A DNA stretch of 10,357 nt from JAJZQD01 sp021847735 (GCA_027324025.1 DAHVYW010000002.1:1-10357), one strand, 5' to 3'. Counted from the first letter of the stretch, positions 1-7,045 are shown. The notes: generated by a model not told the origin, from the sequence alone. A program made the numbers and translations.

Positions 1-70
1 GTTCCTCCCTCTCCGGAACACACCTGCCCTTTCCCCAAGACTTAAGTGAGACTATCTCTTTTGAGACAAT
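1..70 (-). mobile_element. Right half of a small MITE-like hairpin element, cut by the window edge
   Basis: The bases CTCTCCGGAACACACC (about 11-26), followed by a GC-rich stem arm CTGCCCTTTCCCC, match the right half of the hairpin core seen whole at 4126-4250 and 7593-7710. The terminal repeat GAGACTATCTCTTTTGAGAC at 48-67, continuing AA to 69, matches the right-end repeats of those elements in inverted form. The left half lies outside the window. The strand given is the one on which the core folds with G-U wobbles. The element ends about 140 bases before the pgeF start codon. Confidence 0.6.
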
Positions 71-160
71 TTGAGGAAAAGAATACGGTACGTCCTTGGG
101 TAACCCGTTTTTGCTTGAAAAAACTACATAAAGGAATAAGCCGTTGTTCACAGAATAACT

Positions 161-166
161 TATAAT
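161..166 (+). promoter_or_regulatory. Possible -10 box of the pgeF promoter
   Basis: A perfect TATAAT lies at 161-166, but there is no good -35 hexamer 16-18 bases upstream. Transcription would begin near 172, giving a leader of about 40 bases before the TTG start at 213. It would leave no leader for the upstream GTG at 174. The call rests on the -10 box alone. Confidence 0.35.
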
Positions 167-212
167 TACCTTAGTGGCGGCTGGAATTATATGTGAGCGG
201 GAGGGCAAATCT

Positions 213-992
213 TTGGATACTGGTTTTGTTTTAACAGATTACGGGGAGACAAAGATGTATGAGATACCTTCCTTCAGGCAGTGTGGCCTGGTTAGACATG
301 GGTTTACGACCAGGTTAGGCGGGAGGGGAAACAAACCTTTTGATACACTTAACCTTGCATTTCATGTGGGAGACAGCCTGCAAACCGTAATTGAAAACCG
401 GAAAATAGTTTGCCGGGCGTTGGGAACAACGATAGACAGTATTGTAGCCGCCAAACAGGTTCACAGTAACAATATTGTGGTAGTAGAATCCCGGGATGCC
501 GGTTGTGGAGCCCTGACGTATGATACGGCCATTCCCGATGTGGACGGGCTTGTTACTAACCGGCCGGGGCTGCTTTTGGCAACTTTTTATGCAGACTGTG
601 TACCAATCTACATTCTGGATCCGGTGAAAAAGGTAATAGCCAGTGTTCACGCCGGGTGGAAGGGAACTGTGGCCCGTATCGGGGCATGTGCAGTCAAAAC
701 CATGACTGAAACCTTTGGCAGTGCCCCAGCCAACTGCCTGGTCGGAATAGGTCCATCTATCGGGCCATGCTGCTATGAAGTCGATGAACCGGTAATCGGG
801 GTTGTGAAGAGGGAATTTGACTGGTGGCTGGATGTTTTGAAACCATCGGAAAAAGGCCGGGCTCGTCTTGACCTTTGGGCGGCCAACCGGCGCATAATGG
901 TTGAGGCAGGGATTAAGGACGGTAATGTCGAAATGGCACATAGTTGCACTTCCTGTAACCAGCAAATATTGTTTTCATTTAGGGGTAGTTAA
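213..992 (+). CDS. pgeF: PgeF/YfiH family protein (peptidoglycan editing factor, purine nucleoside phosphorylase-like fold)
   Basis: The product is a 259-residue protein of the YfiH/YlmD/LACC1 family, long called multicopper polyphenol oxidase. Members are now known as purine nucleoside phosphorylase/adenosine deaminase-like enzymes, or as PgeF, which removes mis-incorporated residues from peptidoglycan precursors. The family's metal/catalytic triad is visible: His84 in KQVHSNN, Cys129 in ADCVPI and His146 in VHAGWKG. The near-C-terminal HSCTSC cysteines are also present. I chose the TTG at 213 because GGGAGGG at 199-205 sits 7 bases upstream. The open frame extends back to a GTG at 174, but that has no ribosome binding site. 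An ATG at 255 with GGGGAG before it is possible, though it would drop residues that look family-like. The gene stands alone, 72 bases before the two-component pair. In many Firmicutes pgeF lies near ylm/division genes, which are not visible here. Confidence 0.88.
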   Translation: MDTGFVLTDYGETKMYEIPSFRQCGLVRHGFTTRLGGRGNKPFDTLNLAFHVGDSLQTVIENRKIVCRALGTTIDSIVAAKQVHSNNIVVVESRDAGCGALTYDTAIPDVDGLVTNRPGLLLATFYADCVPIYILDPVKKVIASVHAGWKGTVARIGACAVKTMTETFGSAPANCLVGIGPSIGPCCYEVDEPVIGVVKREFDWWLDVLKPSEKGRARLDLWAANRRIMVEAGIKDGNVEMAHSCTSCNQQILFSFRGS

Positions 993-1033
993 GGTCGTAC
1001 CGGACGGATGGGTGCCTTCTTGATGCTGAACCC

Positions 1034-1042
1034 TGATATACT
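1034..1042 (+). promoter_or_regulatory. Possible extended -10 promoter of the two-component operon
   Basis: TGATATACT is an extended -10 motif (TGn plus TATACT) lying in the gap between pgeF and the regulator gene. No convincing -35 box lies at the right spacing. A TTGATG at 1020-1025 with TATAAA at 1045-1050 has a 19-base spacer and is an alternative. Confidence 0.3.
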
Positions 1043-1064
1043 TCTATAAAGGGGACTGATTTTT

Positions 1065-1775
1065 ATGGACAAACCCTTGATTCTCGTCGTGGATGACGAA
1101 AAACACATTGTTGAATTAGTCAGGTTCAATCTTGAAAAAGAAGGGTATAGGGTGATTTCAGCCAACGACGGATTTGAGGCTTGCCACCTGGCTCAACGAG
1201 GCAAACCTGATTTAATAATACTGGATGTTATGCTGCCCGGTATGGATGGGTTTGAGGTCTGCCGGGAAATTCAAAAAGACACGGAAATCGGTGATGTTCC
1301 GATAATAATGCTTACCGCTAGGAGTGAGGAAATAGACAAAATTCTGGGTCTGGAAATAGGGGCCGATGATTATATCACAAAACCCTTTAGCCCCAGAGAG
1401 CTTTTAGCTAGGGTTAGAGCCAGGCTGCGGCGGATTTCCAAGAAACACCGGGAATCTGGAGATGATAACGGAACAATCCGGATAAATGGGCTGGTTATAG
1501 ACCCGGAAAGGTTTGAAGTATTACTGGACGGGAATAAACTCGACCTAACCCCCAAGGAATTCGAATTAATAAAGTTTTTGGCGAGAAGTCCGGGCAGGGT
1601 TTTGACCAGGGATTTCCTGCTGGAGAACATCTGGGGATATGAATATATTGGGGACACAAGGACAGTGGATGTCCACATCAGGCATATCAGGCAGAAAATT
1701 GAATCTGACCCCGCCAACCCCGAATATATTGAGACTGTTCGGGGAATCGGATATAAGTTTAAGGAGAAAAGGTAA
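1065..1775 (+). CDS. phoP: OmpR/PhoB-family response regulator (PhoP-like)
   Basis: This is a 236-residue DNA-binding response regulator. The N-terminal receiver domain (about 4-120) shows the acidic pair Asp10/Asp11, the phospho-acceptor Asp54 in IILDVMLPGMDG, Thr84 and Lys106 in TKPFSP. The C-terminal winged-helix domain (about 140-234) ends in the family-typical TVDVHIRHIRQKIE and VRGIGYKF segments. The ATG is preceded by AAAGGGG at 1048-1054. Its stop codon overlaps the ATG of the kinase gene by one base (TAATG), so the pair is translationally coupled. By domain type and partner it resembles PhoP/PhoB of phosphate control. No pst, phoU or phosphatase gene is in view, so the phosphate link is inference. 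The WalR/YycF family is the main alternative, but walHIJ neighbours are absent. Confidence 0.9.
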   Translation: MDKPLILVVDDEKHIVELVRFNLEKEGYRVISANDGFEACHLAQRGKPDLIILDVMLPGMDGFEVCREIQKDTEIGDVPIIMLTARSEEIDKILGLEIGADDYITKPFSPRELLARVRARLRRISKKHRESGDDNGTIRINGLVIDPERFEVLLDGNKLDLTPKEFELIKFLARSPGRVLTRDFLLENIWGYEYIGDTRTVDVHIRHIRQKIESDPANPEYIETVRGIGYKFKEKR

Positions 1776-3538
1776 TGTTCAAGAGCATAAAGTGGCGACT
1801 GACAGCGATTTTCTTTGCCGTAACAGCGGTTTTCCTGTTTCTCCTTGGGTTGTACCTGATGAATTCTATGGAACAGTATTCGTATCAAAATACGCAGGAC
1901 AGGCTTCTTTCTTATGCCCGCCTGATGTCTGACGACCTCCAGGGCTATTTTTCCAAACAACCGGATAAACGTTTTTTTCAGGACTACGCACGTAAAGCAA
2001 AAAACGATATCAATGCGAGAGTTACATTAATCGATACCAGTGGGAAGGTCCTTGGTGACTCCGTGCTGGATAACGACAGCATGCTCAACCACTCCAACAG
2101 ACCGGAGATAAAGCGGGCGATAACGGGCAAAATTGGCGAGTCGGTGCGGTATAGCACAAGTTTGCAGAGGCGCATGTTTTATTTCGCGGTCCCCGTTAAA
2201 TCCGAAAACAAGGTCATAGGTGTAGTCAGGGTAGCCATTCCCTGGAGTGAGATTGAAGCCGGCATGAGCCACCTCAGGGTGATCATTGGCACCGCTATTT
2301 TCGTGGCCTTGATTCTTATGGTTATTGTGAGTTCTACTTTCACATCCTCAATGATTGTTCCTTTACAGGAAATGACCGAAGTTGCCAGGGAGATGGCGGA
2401 AGGCAAACTTGACACGGCCCTTAAGGTAACATCCAATGATGAAATCGGTGCCTTGAGCAAAGGACTAAACTATATGGCCCAGCGGCTCAGGGATATGATT
2501 CGCCAGATAACCGAGGAGCGAAACAAGGTTAAAGCCATCCTTACAAGCATGAGCGACGGAGTCGTTGCCGTTGATTGCAGCGGAAATATCCTGCTTATTA
2601 ACCCGGCCGTTGAACGAATGTTTAATATCACTTACGAGAAGAGTATGGGTAAAGGTGTAATTGAGGTAATACGGAATTTCGACCTGGAAAAGCTCCTGCA
2701 TAAAGCCCTTGACAGTAGGGAAACAATTACTCAGGAACTGCAAATGTTTGTGCCTGACCCCAAGACTTTTAGGGTTAGTACGGCCCCCCTCACTAACGAA
2801 TCGGGTGTTGTCGGAGTGGTAGCAATAATGAGAGATGTTACAGCCTTCAGGGAAGTTGAAAGAATGAAGACAGACTTTGTGGCGAATGTTTCTCACGAAT
2901 TAAAGACACCCCTGACCTCCTTAAAAGGTTTTGTTGAGACCTTGTTGGACGGCGCATTGGAAGAACGGGATACAGCAAGACATTTTTTGGAGATTATTAA
3001 CGACGAAGCTGACAGGTTAAACAGGTTGATCAACGACCTGCTGAGTCTCTCCAAAATTGAGGCCAAACATCAGGAGATTAACAAAGTCACGCTAAACCTG
3101 GATAAACTTATCTATAATACGGTGTCAATTCTTTCTCCCCAGGCCGGAGAAAAAAATATTACGCTTAATGTTGACACAACGACCCCCTTGCCGGTGCTCA
3201 AAGCTGACGAAGATATGATTGGGCAACTTTTGATAAACCTTATTGATAACGCCATTAAATATACCCCTGCGGGTGGAAGAATCGATGTTCATGCCCTTAA
3301 TTGGGAGCATGGGGTTAAGGTAGCTGTTTCAGATACCGGTATCGGTATTGAGCGGGAAAGTATCCCACGTCTTTTCGAACGGTTTTACAGGGTTGATAAG
3401 GCCCGGTCACGGGAGATGGGCGGCACCGGTTTGGGTTTGGCCATTGTCAAACACATACTGGAGGTACACAACGGTAAAATTGAGGTAGATAGTATGGTCG
3501 GACAAGGCAGTACCTTTACTGTCTACATTCCGGTATAG
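1775..3538 (+). CDS. phoR: Membrane sensor histidine kinase (PhoR/PnpS-like: TM-sensor-TM-HAMP-PAS-HisKA-HATPase)
   Basis: This 587-residue kinase partners the regulator just upstream. Visible in order are a first membrane helix (about 8-29), an extracytoplasmic sensor region of about 135 residues, and a second helix (about 168-190). These are followed by HAMP (about 191-243), PAS (about 250-355), HisKA with phospho-acceptor His374 in NVSHELKTPLTSLKGF, and the ATPase domain. The ATPase domain has the N-box NLIDNA (488-493), G1 DTGIGI (520-525), F-box FERF (534-537) and G2 GGTGLGL (549-555). All catalytic boxes are intact. Length and order match Bacillus PhoR (about 580 residues). WalK shares this layout and cannot be excluded. 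The ribosome binding site AAGGAG (1761-1766) lies inside the end of the regulator gene. The stop codon is about 11 bases before a repeat element that supplies a terminator-like hairpin. Confidence 0.9.
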   Translation: MFKSIKWRLTAIFFAVTAVFLFLLGLYLMNSMEQYSYQNTQDRLLSYARLMSDDLQGYFSKQPDKRFFQDYARKAKNDINARVTLIDTSGKVLGDSVLDNDSMLNHSNRPEIKRAITGKIGESVRYSTSLQRRMFYFAVPVKSENKVIGVVRVAIPWSEIEAGMSHLRVIIGTAIFVALILMVIVSSTFTSSMIVPLQEMTEVAREMAEGKLDTALKVTSNDEIGALSKGLNYMAQRLRDMIRQITEERNKVKAILTSMSDGVVAVDCSGNILLINPAVERMFNITYEKSMGKGVIEVIRNFDLEKLLHKALDSRETITQELQMFVPDPKTFRVSTAPLTNESGVVGVVAIMRDVTAFREVERMKTDFVANVSHELKTPLTSLKGFVETLLDGALEERDTARHFLEIINDEADRLNRLINDLLSLSKIEAKHQEINKVTLNLDKLIYNTVSILSPQAGEKNITLNVDTTTPLPVLKADEDMIGQLLINLIDNAIKYTPAGGRIDVHALNWEHGVKVAVSDTGIGIERESIPRLFERFYRVDKARSREMGGTGLGLAIVKHILEVHNGKIEVDSMVGQGSTFTVYIPV

Positions 3539-3555
3539 TCAAAAGAGGCAGCCGG

Positions 3556-3590
3556 GGTGTCCCATAAGTAACTAGGGCACCTCTTTATTT
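3556..3590 (+). terminator. Terminator-like hairpin after the sensor kinase gene, supplied by the repeat element
   Basis: GGTG(t)CCC at 3556-3563 pairs with GGGCACC at 3575-3581 (7 pairs, one bulged T) around an 11-base loop. It is followed by TCTTTATTT at 3582-3590. It is placed 17 bases after the kinase stop codon and lies within the left end of the composite element. Confidence 0.55.
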
Positions 3591-3603
3591 GTCCATGAAG
3601 GCC

Positions 3604-3776
3604 AGGAATCGGCAGATATATTCCTCCAAGACGGCAACAACTCAGCTTGTTACCCAATCGCGCTTACGCGCTCTACCCCAAGGGTACCGCTATCTCTAAG
3701 CGCTGAAGCGCTAAGAGCTACCATGTTGGACAAGCGGACGTCAGACTCGTCATGGAAGAACATATCTGCCATTCCT
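3604..3776 (-). repeat. Hairpin core, copy 2 (degenerate, long variable tip)
   Basis: Outer arms AGGAATcGGCAGATA (3604-3618) and TATCTGCCATTCCT (3763-3776) pair with one bulged base. The conserved ATATTCC, CAACAAC (3635-3641) and GACGTCAG (3737-3744) are kept. The lower stem has changed to GACG/CGTC, and the GGAACAC box of other copies has changed to GGAAGAACAT. The variable tip between the conserved boxes is about 95 bases and contains several small hairpins (for example GCGCttacGCGC and AGCGCTgaAGCGCT). On the minus strand the ATAT box pairs with one fewer G-U wobble than in other copies, because one wobble is replaced by A-U. Confidence 0.65.
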
Positions 3777-3896
3777 TTATCCCAATTCCAAGACTCCACC
3801 TTCTATTAGGTGGAGTTTCCACTTTTCTGCTTCAGTGGGGGTAGAGTCCCCCACTGAAGTTTCGATGTTCAGCTTTAGCTGAACGAGTTCACTTCG
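3776..3896 (-). repeat. 121-bp triple-hairpin repeat, copy 1
   Basis: This stretch is the reverse complement of 8277-8397 with 119 of 121 bases identical. The only two differences are adjacent and lie at the tip of one hairpin. It contains three consecutive stem-loops: CCACCT/AGGTGG, the 12-base arms CTTCAGTGGGGG/CCCCCACTGAAG, and GTTCAGC/GCTGAAC. It has no coding content. Such dense palindromes are typical of IS200/IS605-type element ends or of the guide RNA at the end of tnpB genes. That origin is a guess, since no transposase remnant is present. Confidence 0.75.
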
Positions 3897-3968
3897 GGTG
3901 GCTTCCCCAGTTACTTACGGGATGAGGGAGCCCGGCCAAAACAAAAAAGATTTCCTGAAAATAAAATG

Positions 3969-3995
3969 AAACCTTGAAATACGCAAGGTTTTTTA
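3969..3995 (+). terminator. Rho-independent terminator, probably the original one of the kinase operon
   Basis: AAACCTTG (3969-3976) pairs with CAAGGTTT (3984-3991) around a 7-base loop and is followed by more T residues. It lies about 430 bases after the kinase stop. If the composite element (3549-3937) is removed, it would sit about 40 bases after the stop, which suggests the element was inserted between the gene and its terminator. Confidence 0.7.
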
Positions 3996-4029
3996 GCTTC
4001 TTTTGTCGAATTATTTAAATAAAAGAAGA

Positions 4030-4065
4030 ATGGATTCAGGAGGAACTATGAAAAAGATGTTTTAA
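4030..4065 (+). pseudogene. Tiny ORF behind a strong ribosome binding site; possible gene-start remnant
   Basis: AGGAGG at 4038-4043 stands 4 bases before an ATG at 4048. The following frame reads Met-Lys-Lys-Met-Phe and stops at 4063. An in-frame ATG at 4030 would give an 11-codon peptide. A good ribosome binding site followed by MKKM looks like the start of a gene, perhaps a secreted or lipoprotein leader. It ends 16 bases before a MITE-like element at 4081. The simplest reading is the stub of a gene lost around the insertion; a functional leader peptide is less likely. Confidence 0.25.
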
Positions 4066-4125
4066 ATGGCTTTTCTCATATTGTCCCAAAAAGGGGCGGT
4101 CTAGCTTGAGTTTGACAGAATCATT

Positions 4126-4250
4126 AGGGGAAGGGGCAGGCGTGTTCCGGAGAGCGAGGCTGACGTCCATCGGCCCACGATCCGCGCAGCGGGAGTGGTT
4201 CGCCGATGGAGTTGTTGCTCGCTCGCAGGAATATGCCTGCCCCTTCCCTT
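4126..4250 (+). repeat. Hairpin core, copy 3 (best preserved); candidate structured RNA
   Basis: On this strand GGGAAGGGGCAGGC (4128-4141) pairs fully with 4235-4248. The stem continues through GTGTTCC/GGAATAT with two G-U wobbles. Next come a purine-rich internal loop GGAG/CGCA, the perfect stem AGCGAG/CTCGCT, then CTGACGTC opposite GTTGTTG. At the tip is a variable stem CCATCGGC/GCCGATGG. Short boxes on both arms are the same as in copies 2 and 4, while stems and tip differ. Confidence 0.6.
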
Positions 4251-4260
4251 GCCAGCGTAT

Positions 4261-4290
4261 CTAAAATAAAGAGACTGCCCCTTTTGGGAC
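4261..4290 (-). terminator. Terminator-like end of the element, after the dehydrogenase gene
   Basis: On the minus strand GTCCC-AAAA-GGGGC forms a 5-pair stem (one U-G) with a 4-base loop. It is followed after AGT by CTCTTTATTTTAG. It starts about 29 bases after the stop codon at 4319 and is made entirely of the repeat element's terminal sequence. The stem is short, so efficiency is uncertain. Confidence 0.4.
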
Positions 4291-4318
4291 ACCCCCAACT
4301 TATCGAAAAAGTGCTTAG

Positions 4319-5641
4319 CTATATTGATACAAAAGTAAATCCATGTTCTTCTACTTCTGACCGGTTATACAGGTTTTTTGTGTCAACTATTACCGGCGTG
4401 CCGGCTTTACTCATCAGGTTGTGGAAAAGTTTGTAGTTGGTATACCCGATCCCGTTTTGTTTAGCCAGGACCAGGACAGCATGGGCGTCTTGTACGGCCT
4501 CATCGAGAGAATCAACCTTGAAGGCGTAATTGCTGGGTACTGCCGGGTCGAATGCCGATACTCTGATTCCCGACATCTCCATCAGTTTTATTACATCCAT
4601 GGCAGGGCTTAACCTGTCGTCACTGGAGTAGTCCTTCATGGCAATACCGAGAACAGCAACCTTGGCATCTTTAGCAGGTACCGGAAGGTTTCTGGCTACC
4701 AGGCTGACAACGAAGGCGGGGACGTCTTCATTAATCCGCCTGGCAGTTCTTAAAAGCCTCAGGGGGACGCCCAGTTCATCGGCCTTCGGGGCAAGGTAGT
4801 GAAGGGCATTGGGGATGCAGTACCCGCCAACACCGGGGCCGGGGGTGAGAAGTTTAACTCGTTTATGGGTATTAGCCATTTTTATTACTTCAAATATGTC
4901 GATTCCCAACCCTTCACAAAACCGGGCAAACTCATTTACCATAGCAATATTGACATCACGGGAGATATTTTCCATTACCTTAGCTGCTTCCACAACTTCA
5001 ATGGCGCTGGCCACATGCAGGTCTGCCTTCGTTACAACAGACATCAGCTGGCGGGCTTTTTCACCGCTGGCCTCGTTAATACCGCTTATCAAGGTGGGCA
5101 TGTTTTCAAATTCGTCAAAGGCTTTTCCTTCGGCAATTCGTTCAGATGAATAGCCCAGGTAAAAATGTTCGCCTGCCACAAGACCCGTTTCTTCCAGGAT
5201 TGGCTTTACAAAACCCCGGGTCATGCCGGGGACGAGGGTACTGCGGACAAGAACCAGGTCACCCTTCTTTAAACCGGCAGCGATGGTTCGGGCACAGGAC
5301 TCAATGTGGCTGAAATCGTGGCTGCCGTTGACAACCGGGATTCCTACCGTCATTACAAAATAATTGCACTGGGATAATGCTTCCCTGGCGTTGCTGGTAG
5401 CTTTAAACCTACCGGATTTGAGCTGTTCGGCGAGGACTTCCTGGATGGGAGTGTCGTGGTACTTTTCCAGGTGGTGGGTAATACCCTGGTTGAGTTGGTC
5501 GATAAGGTTTTGGTCAACATCGACGCCAACTACATCGCACCCCCTGAGGGCATAACTAAGAGCCAGTGGAAGCCCCACGAAACCAAGTCCGAAAATAGCG
5601 ACTTTGAATTCCGAAGGGTTAACCTGTTTAGTAGACAACAC
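4319..5641 (-). CDS. Nucleotide-sugar dehydrogenase (UDP-glucose/UDP-ManNAc/GDP-mannose 6-dehydrogenase family)
   Basis: This 440-residue enzyme oxidises C6 of an NDP-sugar to a uronic acid with two NAD+. The N-terminal Rossmann domain starts with VAIFGLGFVGLPLA (14-27). The active-site segment YSSERIAEG (164-172), the family lysine in EAAKVMENISRDVN (Lys221) and the catalytic cysteine Cys275 in PGPGVGGYCIPN are present. The C-terminal UDP-binding domain covers about 310-430. The usual motif is GGHCIPVDP; here it reads GGYCIPNAL, an unusual variation beside the catalytic cysteine, so the substrate cannot be named. It is probably closest to the WecC/VipA-type branch. The start is GTG at 5641 with AAGGAGG 5 bases upstream; a TTG at 5638 is also possible. 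It is the second gene of an operon, 12 bases after the glycosyltransferase stop, which points to glycan or exopolysaccharide synthesis. Confidence 0.9.
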   Translation of the reverse strand: MLSTKQVNPSEFKVAIFGLGFVGLPLALSYALRGCDVVGVDVDQNLIDQLNQGITHHLEKYHDTPIQEVLAEQLKSGRFKATSNAREALSQCNYFVMTVGIPVVNGSHDFSHIESCARTIAAGLKKGDLVLVRSTLVPGMTRGFVKPILEETGLVAGEHFYLGYSSERIAEGKAFDEFENMPTLISGINEASGEKARQLMSVVTKADLHVASAIEVVEAAKVMENISRDVNIAMVNEFARFCEGLGIDIFEVIKMANTHKRVKLLTPGPGVGGYCIPNALHYLAPKADELGVPLRLLRTARRINEDVPAFVVSLVARNLPVPAKDAKVAVLGIAMKDYSSDDRLSPAMDVIKLMEMSGIRVSAFDPAVPSNYAFKVDSLDEAVQDAHAVLVLAKQNGIGYTNYKLFHNLMSKAGTPVIVDTKNLYNRSEVEEHGFTFVSI

Positions 5642-5653
5642 GGTTTCCTCCTT

Positions 5654-6823
5654 TTATGAGTTCAATTTTTCAAGAATTCTTTCAACCATGAATTCAACCC
5701 TGCTCTCCCAGGAATTTTCCCGGGCTTTTTCGAGCCTTGCCTTTAATTTATCCTCATTCTCTTCCCCAAGGGCCCGTTCAATCCCCCGGACGAACTCTTC
5801 CGGGTTGTTGGAAATCTCTAAGACATCAGCGAAACTGTTTACTCCCGGCATGTCAACAGAAACTATGGGTTTCCCGGAAGCCAGGTATTCATAACACTTC
5901 AGTGGGCTGACCTTATCGGTAAGCCGGTTAATTTTAAAGGGGTTGATACAAACGTCAAAGGCTTTGATATAATTTGGCAGGTCTTTAACCTCTTTCCTGC
6001 CTAAAAAATAGACATTGGGCAGGGGCTTGAGGAACGAAATGTCAATTCCAGCCCCGACAGGCCCAATCATCACAATGCTCCATTCAGGATGAGCGACAGC
6101 CGCATCCCGCACCAGTTCAAGGTCAATCCAGTCCTGGATGACTCCCACAAAGCCAATAATTGGCGGAGAAATGGCAGCGATTTCGTCCGGGACTTTGGTA
6201 GCTGGGTCCTGGGCTTTCATAAAGTGCTCAACATTAGCGGCATTTGGCAAGAAATATATTGTACGGGCAAATTCCTTTTTTGAGTCGTAAAGCCCCTGGG
6301 CAGTTACAAAAACCAGGTCACACAAGCCCATTAACACTCTTTCCATTTCAGTTACAACTGCCTTGTCAATAAGACCGGTATATTCAGAGTGTTCATCCAC
6401 ACAATCGTACACGAGAAGTTTGCGTTCCGCAATTTCATCAACAATATCTACGGAATTGGGCATATAAGTCCATACTATGGGCTTATCCAAACCCAGGTGG
6501 GAAACAACCCTTTTCAGAAACAGGTTAATCCACCACTGGTTAATACGGTTGATAAGCCGGCATTTGTTCCCGAAAGGCAGGGTGACCGGTGGGGAATACA
6601 GGTAAATGTTTTCATTAAGCCGGCGAATTCCCTTGAACCACAAACCCCACTTGCTCCAGGTTTTGGGGTCCTTAAAGGGAGACAACAGGGTCACCGGAGG
6701 TTCTACGTAAAGGATGGTATTGGACTTCGGCAGGCGCGACATCACCTGCTGTTTGCGTGTCCAAATAGGGTCCCAGTCAATGGAGGATATACATATAATA
6801 TGTTCATTTTCCAGGCCGGTCAA
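5654..6823 (-). CDS. Glycosyltransferase, GT4-like (group 1)
   Basis: This 389-residue GT-B fold glycosyltransferase has no signal peptide or membrane helix. The C-terminal donor-binding half carries GFVGVIQDWIDLELV (from about 224) and the GT4-type motif SPLKCYEYLASGKPIVS (about 306-322), with a Glu in the E-x7-E region. The N-terminal half shows VYDCVDEHSEY (138-148) and FLPNAANVEHF (191-201), typical of bacterial group 1 transferases of exopolysaccharide loci. I chose the TTG at 6823 because AAGGAGG (6831-6837) stands 7 bases upstream. An ATG at 6844 opens the frame but would put that ribosome binding site inside the gene. It is the first gene of an operon with the dehydrogenase, so it may transfer the uronic acid that enzyme makes; this is inference. 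No polymerase or flippase gene is present. Confidence 0.87.
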   Translation of the reverse strand: MTGLENEHIICISSIDWDPIWTRKQQVMSRLPKSNTILYVEPPVTLLSPFKDPKTWSKWGLWFKGIRRLNENIYLYSPPVTLPFGNKCRLINRINQWWINLFLKRVVSHLGLDKPIVWTYMPNSVDIVDEIAERKLLVYDCVDEHSEYTGLIDKAVVTEMERVLMGLCDLVFVTAQGLYDSKKEFARTIYFLPNAANVEHFMKAQDPATKVPDEIAAISPPIIGFVGVIQDWIDLELVRDAAVAHPEWSIVMIGPVGAGIDISFLKPLPNVYFLGRKEVKDLPNYIKAFDVCINPFKINRLTDKVSPLKCYEYLASGKPIVSVDMPGVNSFADVLEISNNPEEFVRGIERALGEENEDKLKARLEKARENSWESRVEFMVERILEKLNS

Positions 6824-6864
6824 TGTCAAACCTCCTTGGAACATGTTGAAATTCTACCTTTTCT

Positions 6865-6893
6865 ATAATATTACAAGTCAAAAAAAAAGTAAA
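6865..6893 (-). promoter_or_regulatory. Promoter of the glycosyltransferase-dehydrogenase operon
   Basis: On the minus strand TTTACT (6893-6888) and TATTAT (6870-6865) are separated by 17 bases that include a T-run. Transcription would start near 6858, giving a leader of about 35 bases before the TTG start codon at 6823. Confidence 0.55.
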
Positions 6894-7045
6894 GAAACTA
6901 AATGGGGCCGGGTGTATCTAAAAAACAAAAAGAGGGATATTAAAAACAGTTAGGTATATAAACCATCGCGCCGGTGTTTGGTAAACTTCCCAGGGGTATG
7001 TCATAATATGTAAGGAGTTTGCGGGTGTCCAAATTCGTCTACATT

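Larger units (their letters stand above)
3549..3937. mobile_element. Composite non-coding repeat element with terminal inverted repeats, no transposase
   Basis: The unit is bounded by inverted repeats: TCCCATAAGTAACTAGGG at 3560-3577 and, on the other strand, the complement of 3905-3922 (16 of 18 match; both differences are A/G transitions). GC-rich sequence (gccggg / cccggc) flanks both. Inside, in order, are a terminator-like hairpin, a degenerate copy of the hairpin core (3604-3776), and a triple-hairpin unit (3776-3896) that starts exactly where the core ends. No reading frame resembles a protein, so if mobile it must be moved in trans. It inserts about 11 bases after the kinase stop codon. 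The left end shares the layout tgtccc - gggca - tctttattt with the elements at 4081-4292 and 7551-7743, so all three appear related. The outer limits are approximate. Confidence 0.6.
4081..4292 (+). mobile_element. MITE-like element with terminal inverted repeats and hairpin core (copy 3)
   Basis: Terminal inverted repeats are TGTCCCAAAAAGGGGCGGTC (4082-4101) and, as reverse complement of 4273-4291, GTCCCAAAAGGGGCAGTC with its flanking T. They match except for one extra A and one substitution. The element is about 212 bases and encodes no protein. Nearly the whole middle (4126-4250) folds into one long hairpin. No clear target-site duplication is visible. It lies between the tiny ORF remnant and the 3' end of the nucleotide-sugar dehydrogenase gene, 27 bases beyond that gene's stop codon. 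Of the complete copies it is the only one in this orientation. Confidence 0.7.

Noticed and set aside
315..965. 216-codon minus-strand open frame inside pgeF
   Set aside because: It is fully antisense to a clearly homologous gene, has no family features, and does not continue past it.
3539..3549. TCAAAAGAGGC after the kinase stop, matching the inner part of the right end of the element at 7551-7743
   Set aside because: Only about 11 bases match. It could be a trace of an older copy, but it is too short to claim as a separate feature.
3601..3900. CRISPR-like repeats
   Set aside because: The repeated boxes are arms of hairpins at irregular distances, not direct repeats with uniform spacers, and no cas gene is in view.
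4126..4250. Hammerhead-like CTGACG within the hairpin core
   Set aside because: The core would need CUGANGA, GAAA and a cleavage triplet at a three-way junction. Only a partial CUGA is present and no junction forms.
4126..4250. Integron attC site (imperfect palindrome with AAC near one arm)
   Set aside because: The 3' arm lacks the matching GTTRRRY core, there is no integrase or cassette array, and copies are dispersed behind unrelated genes.
4206..4436. 76-codon plus-strand open frame
   Set aside because: It starts inside the MITE-like element and runs antisense into the dehydrogenase gene, with no sign of coding.
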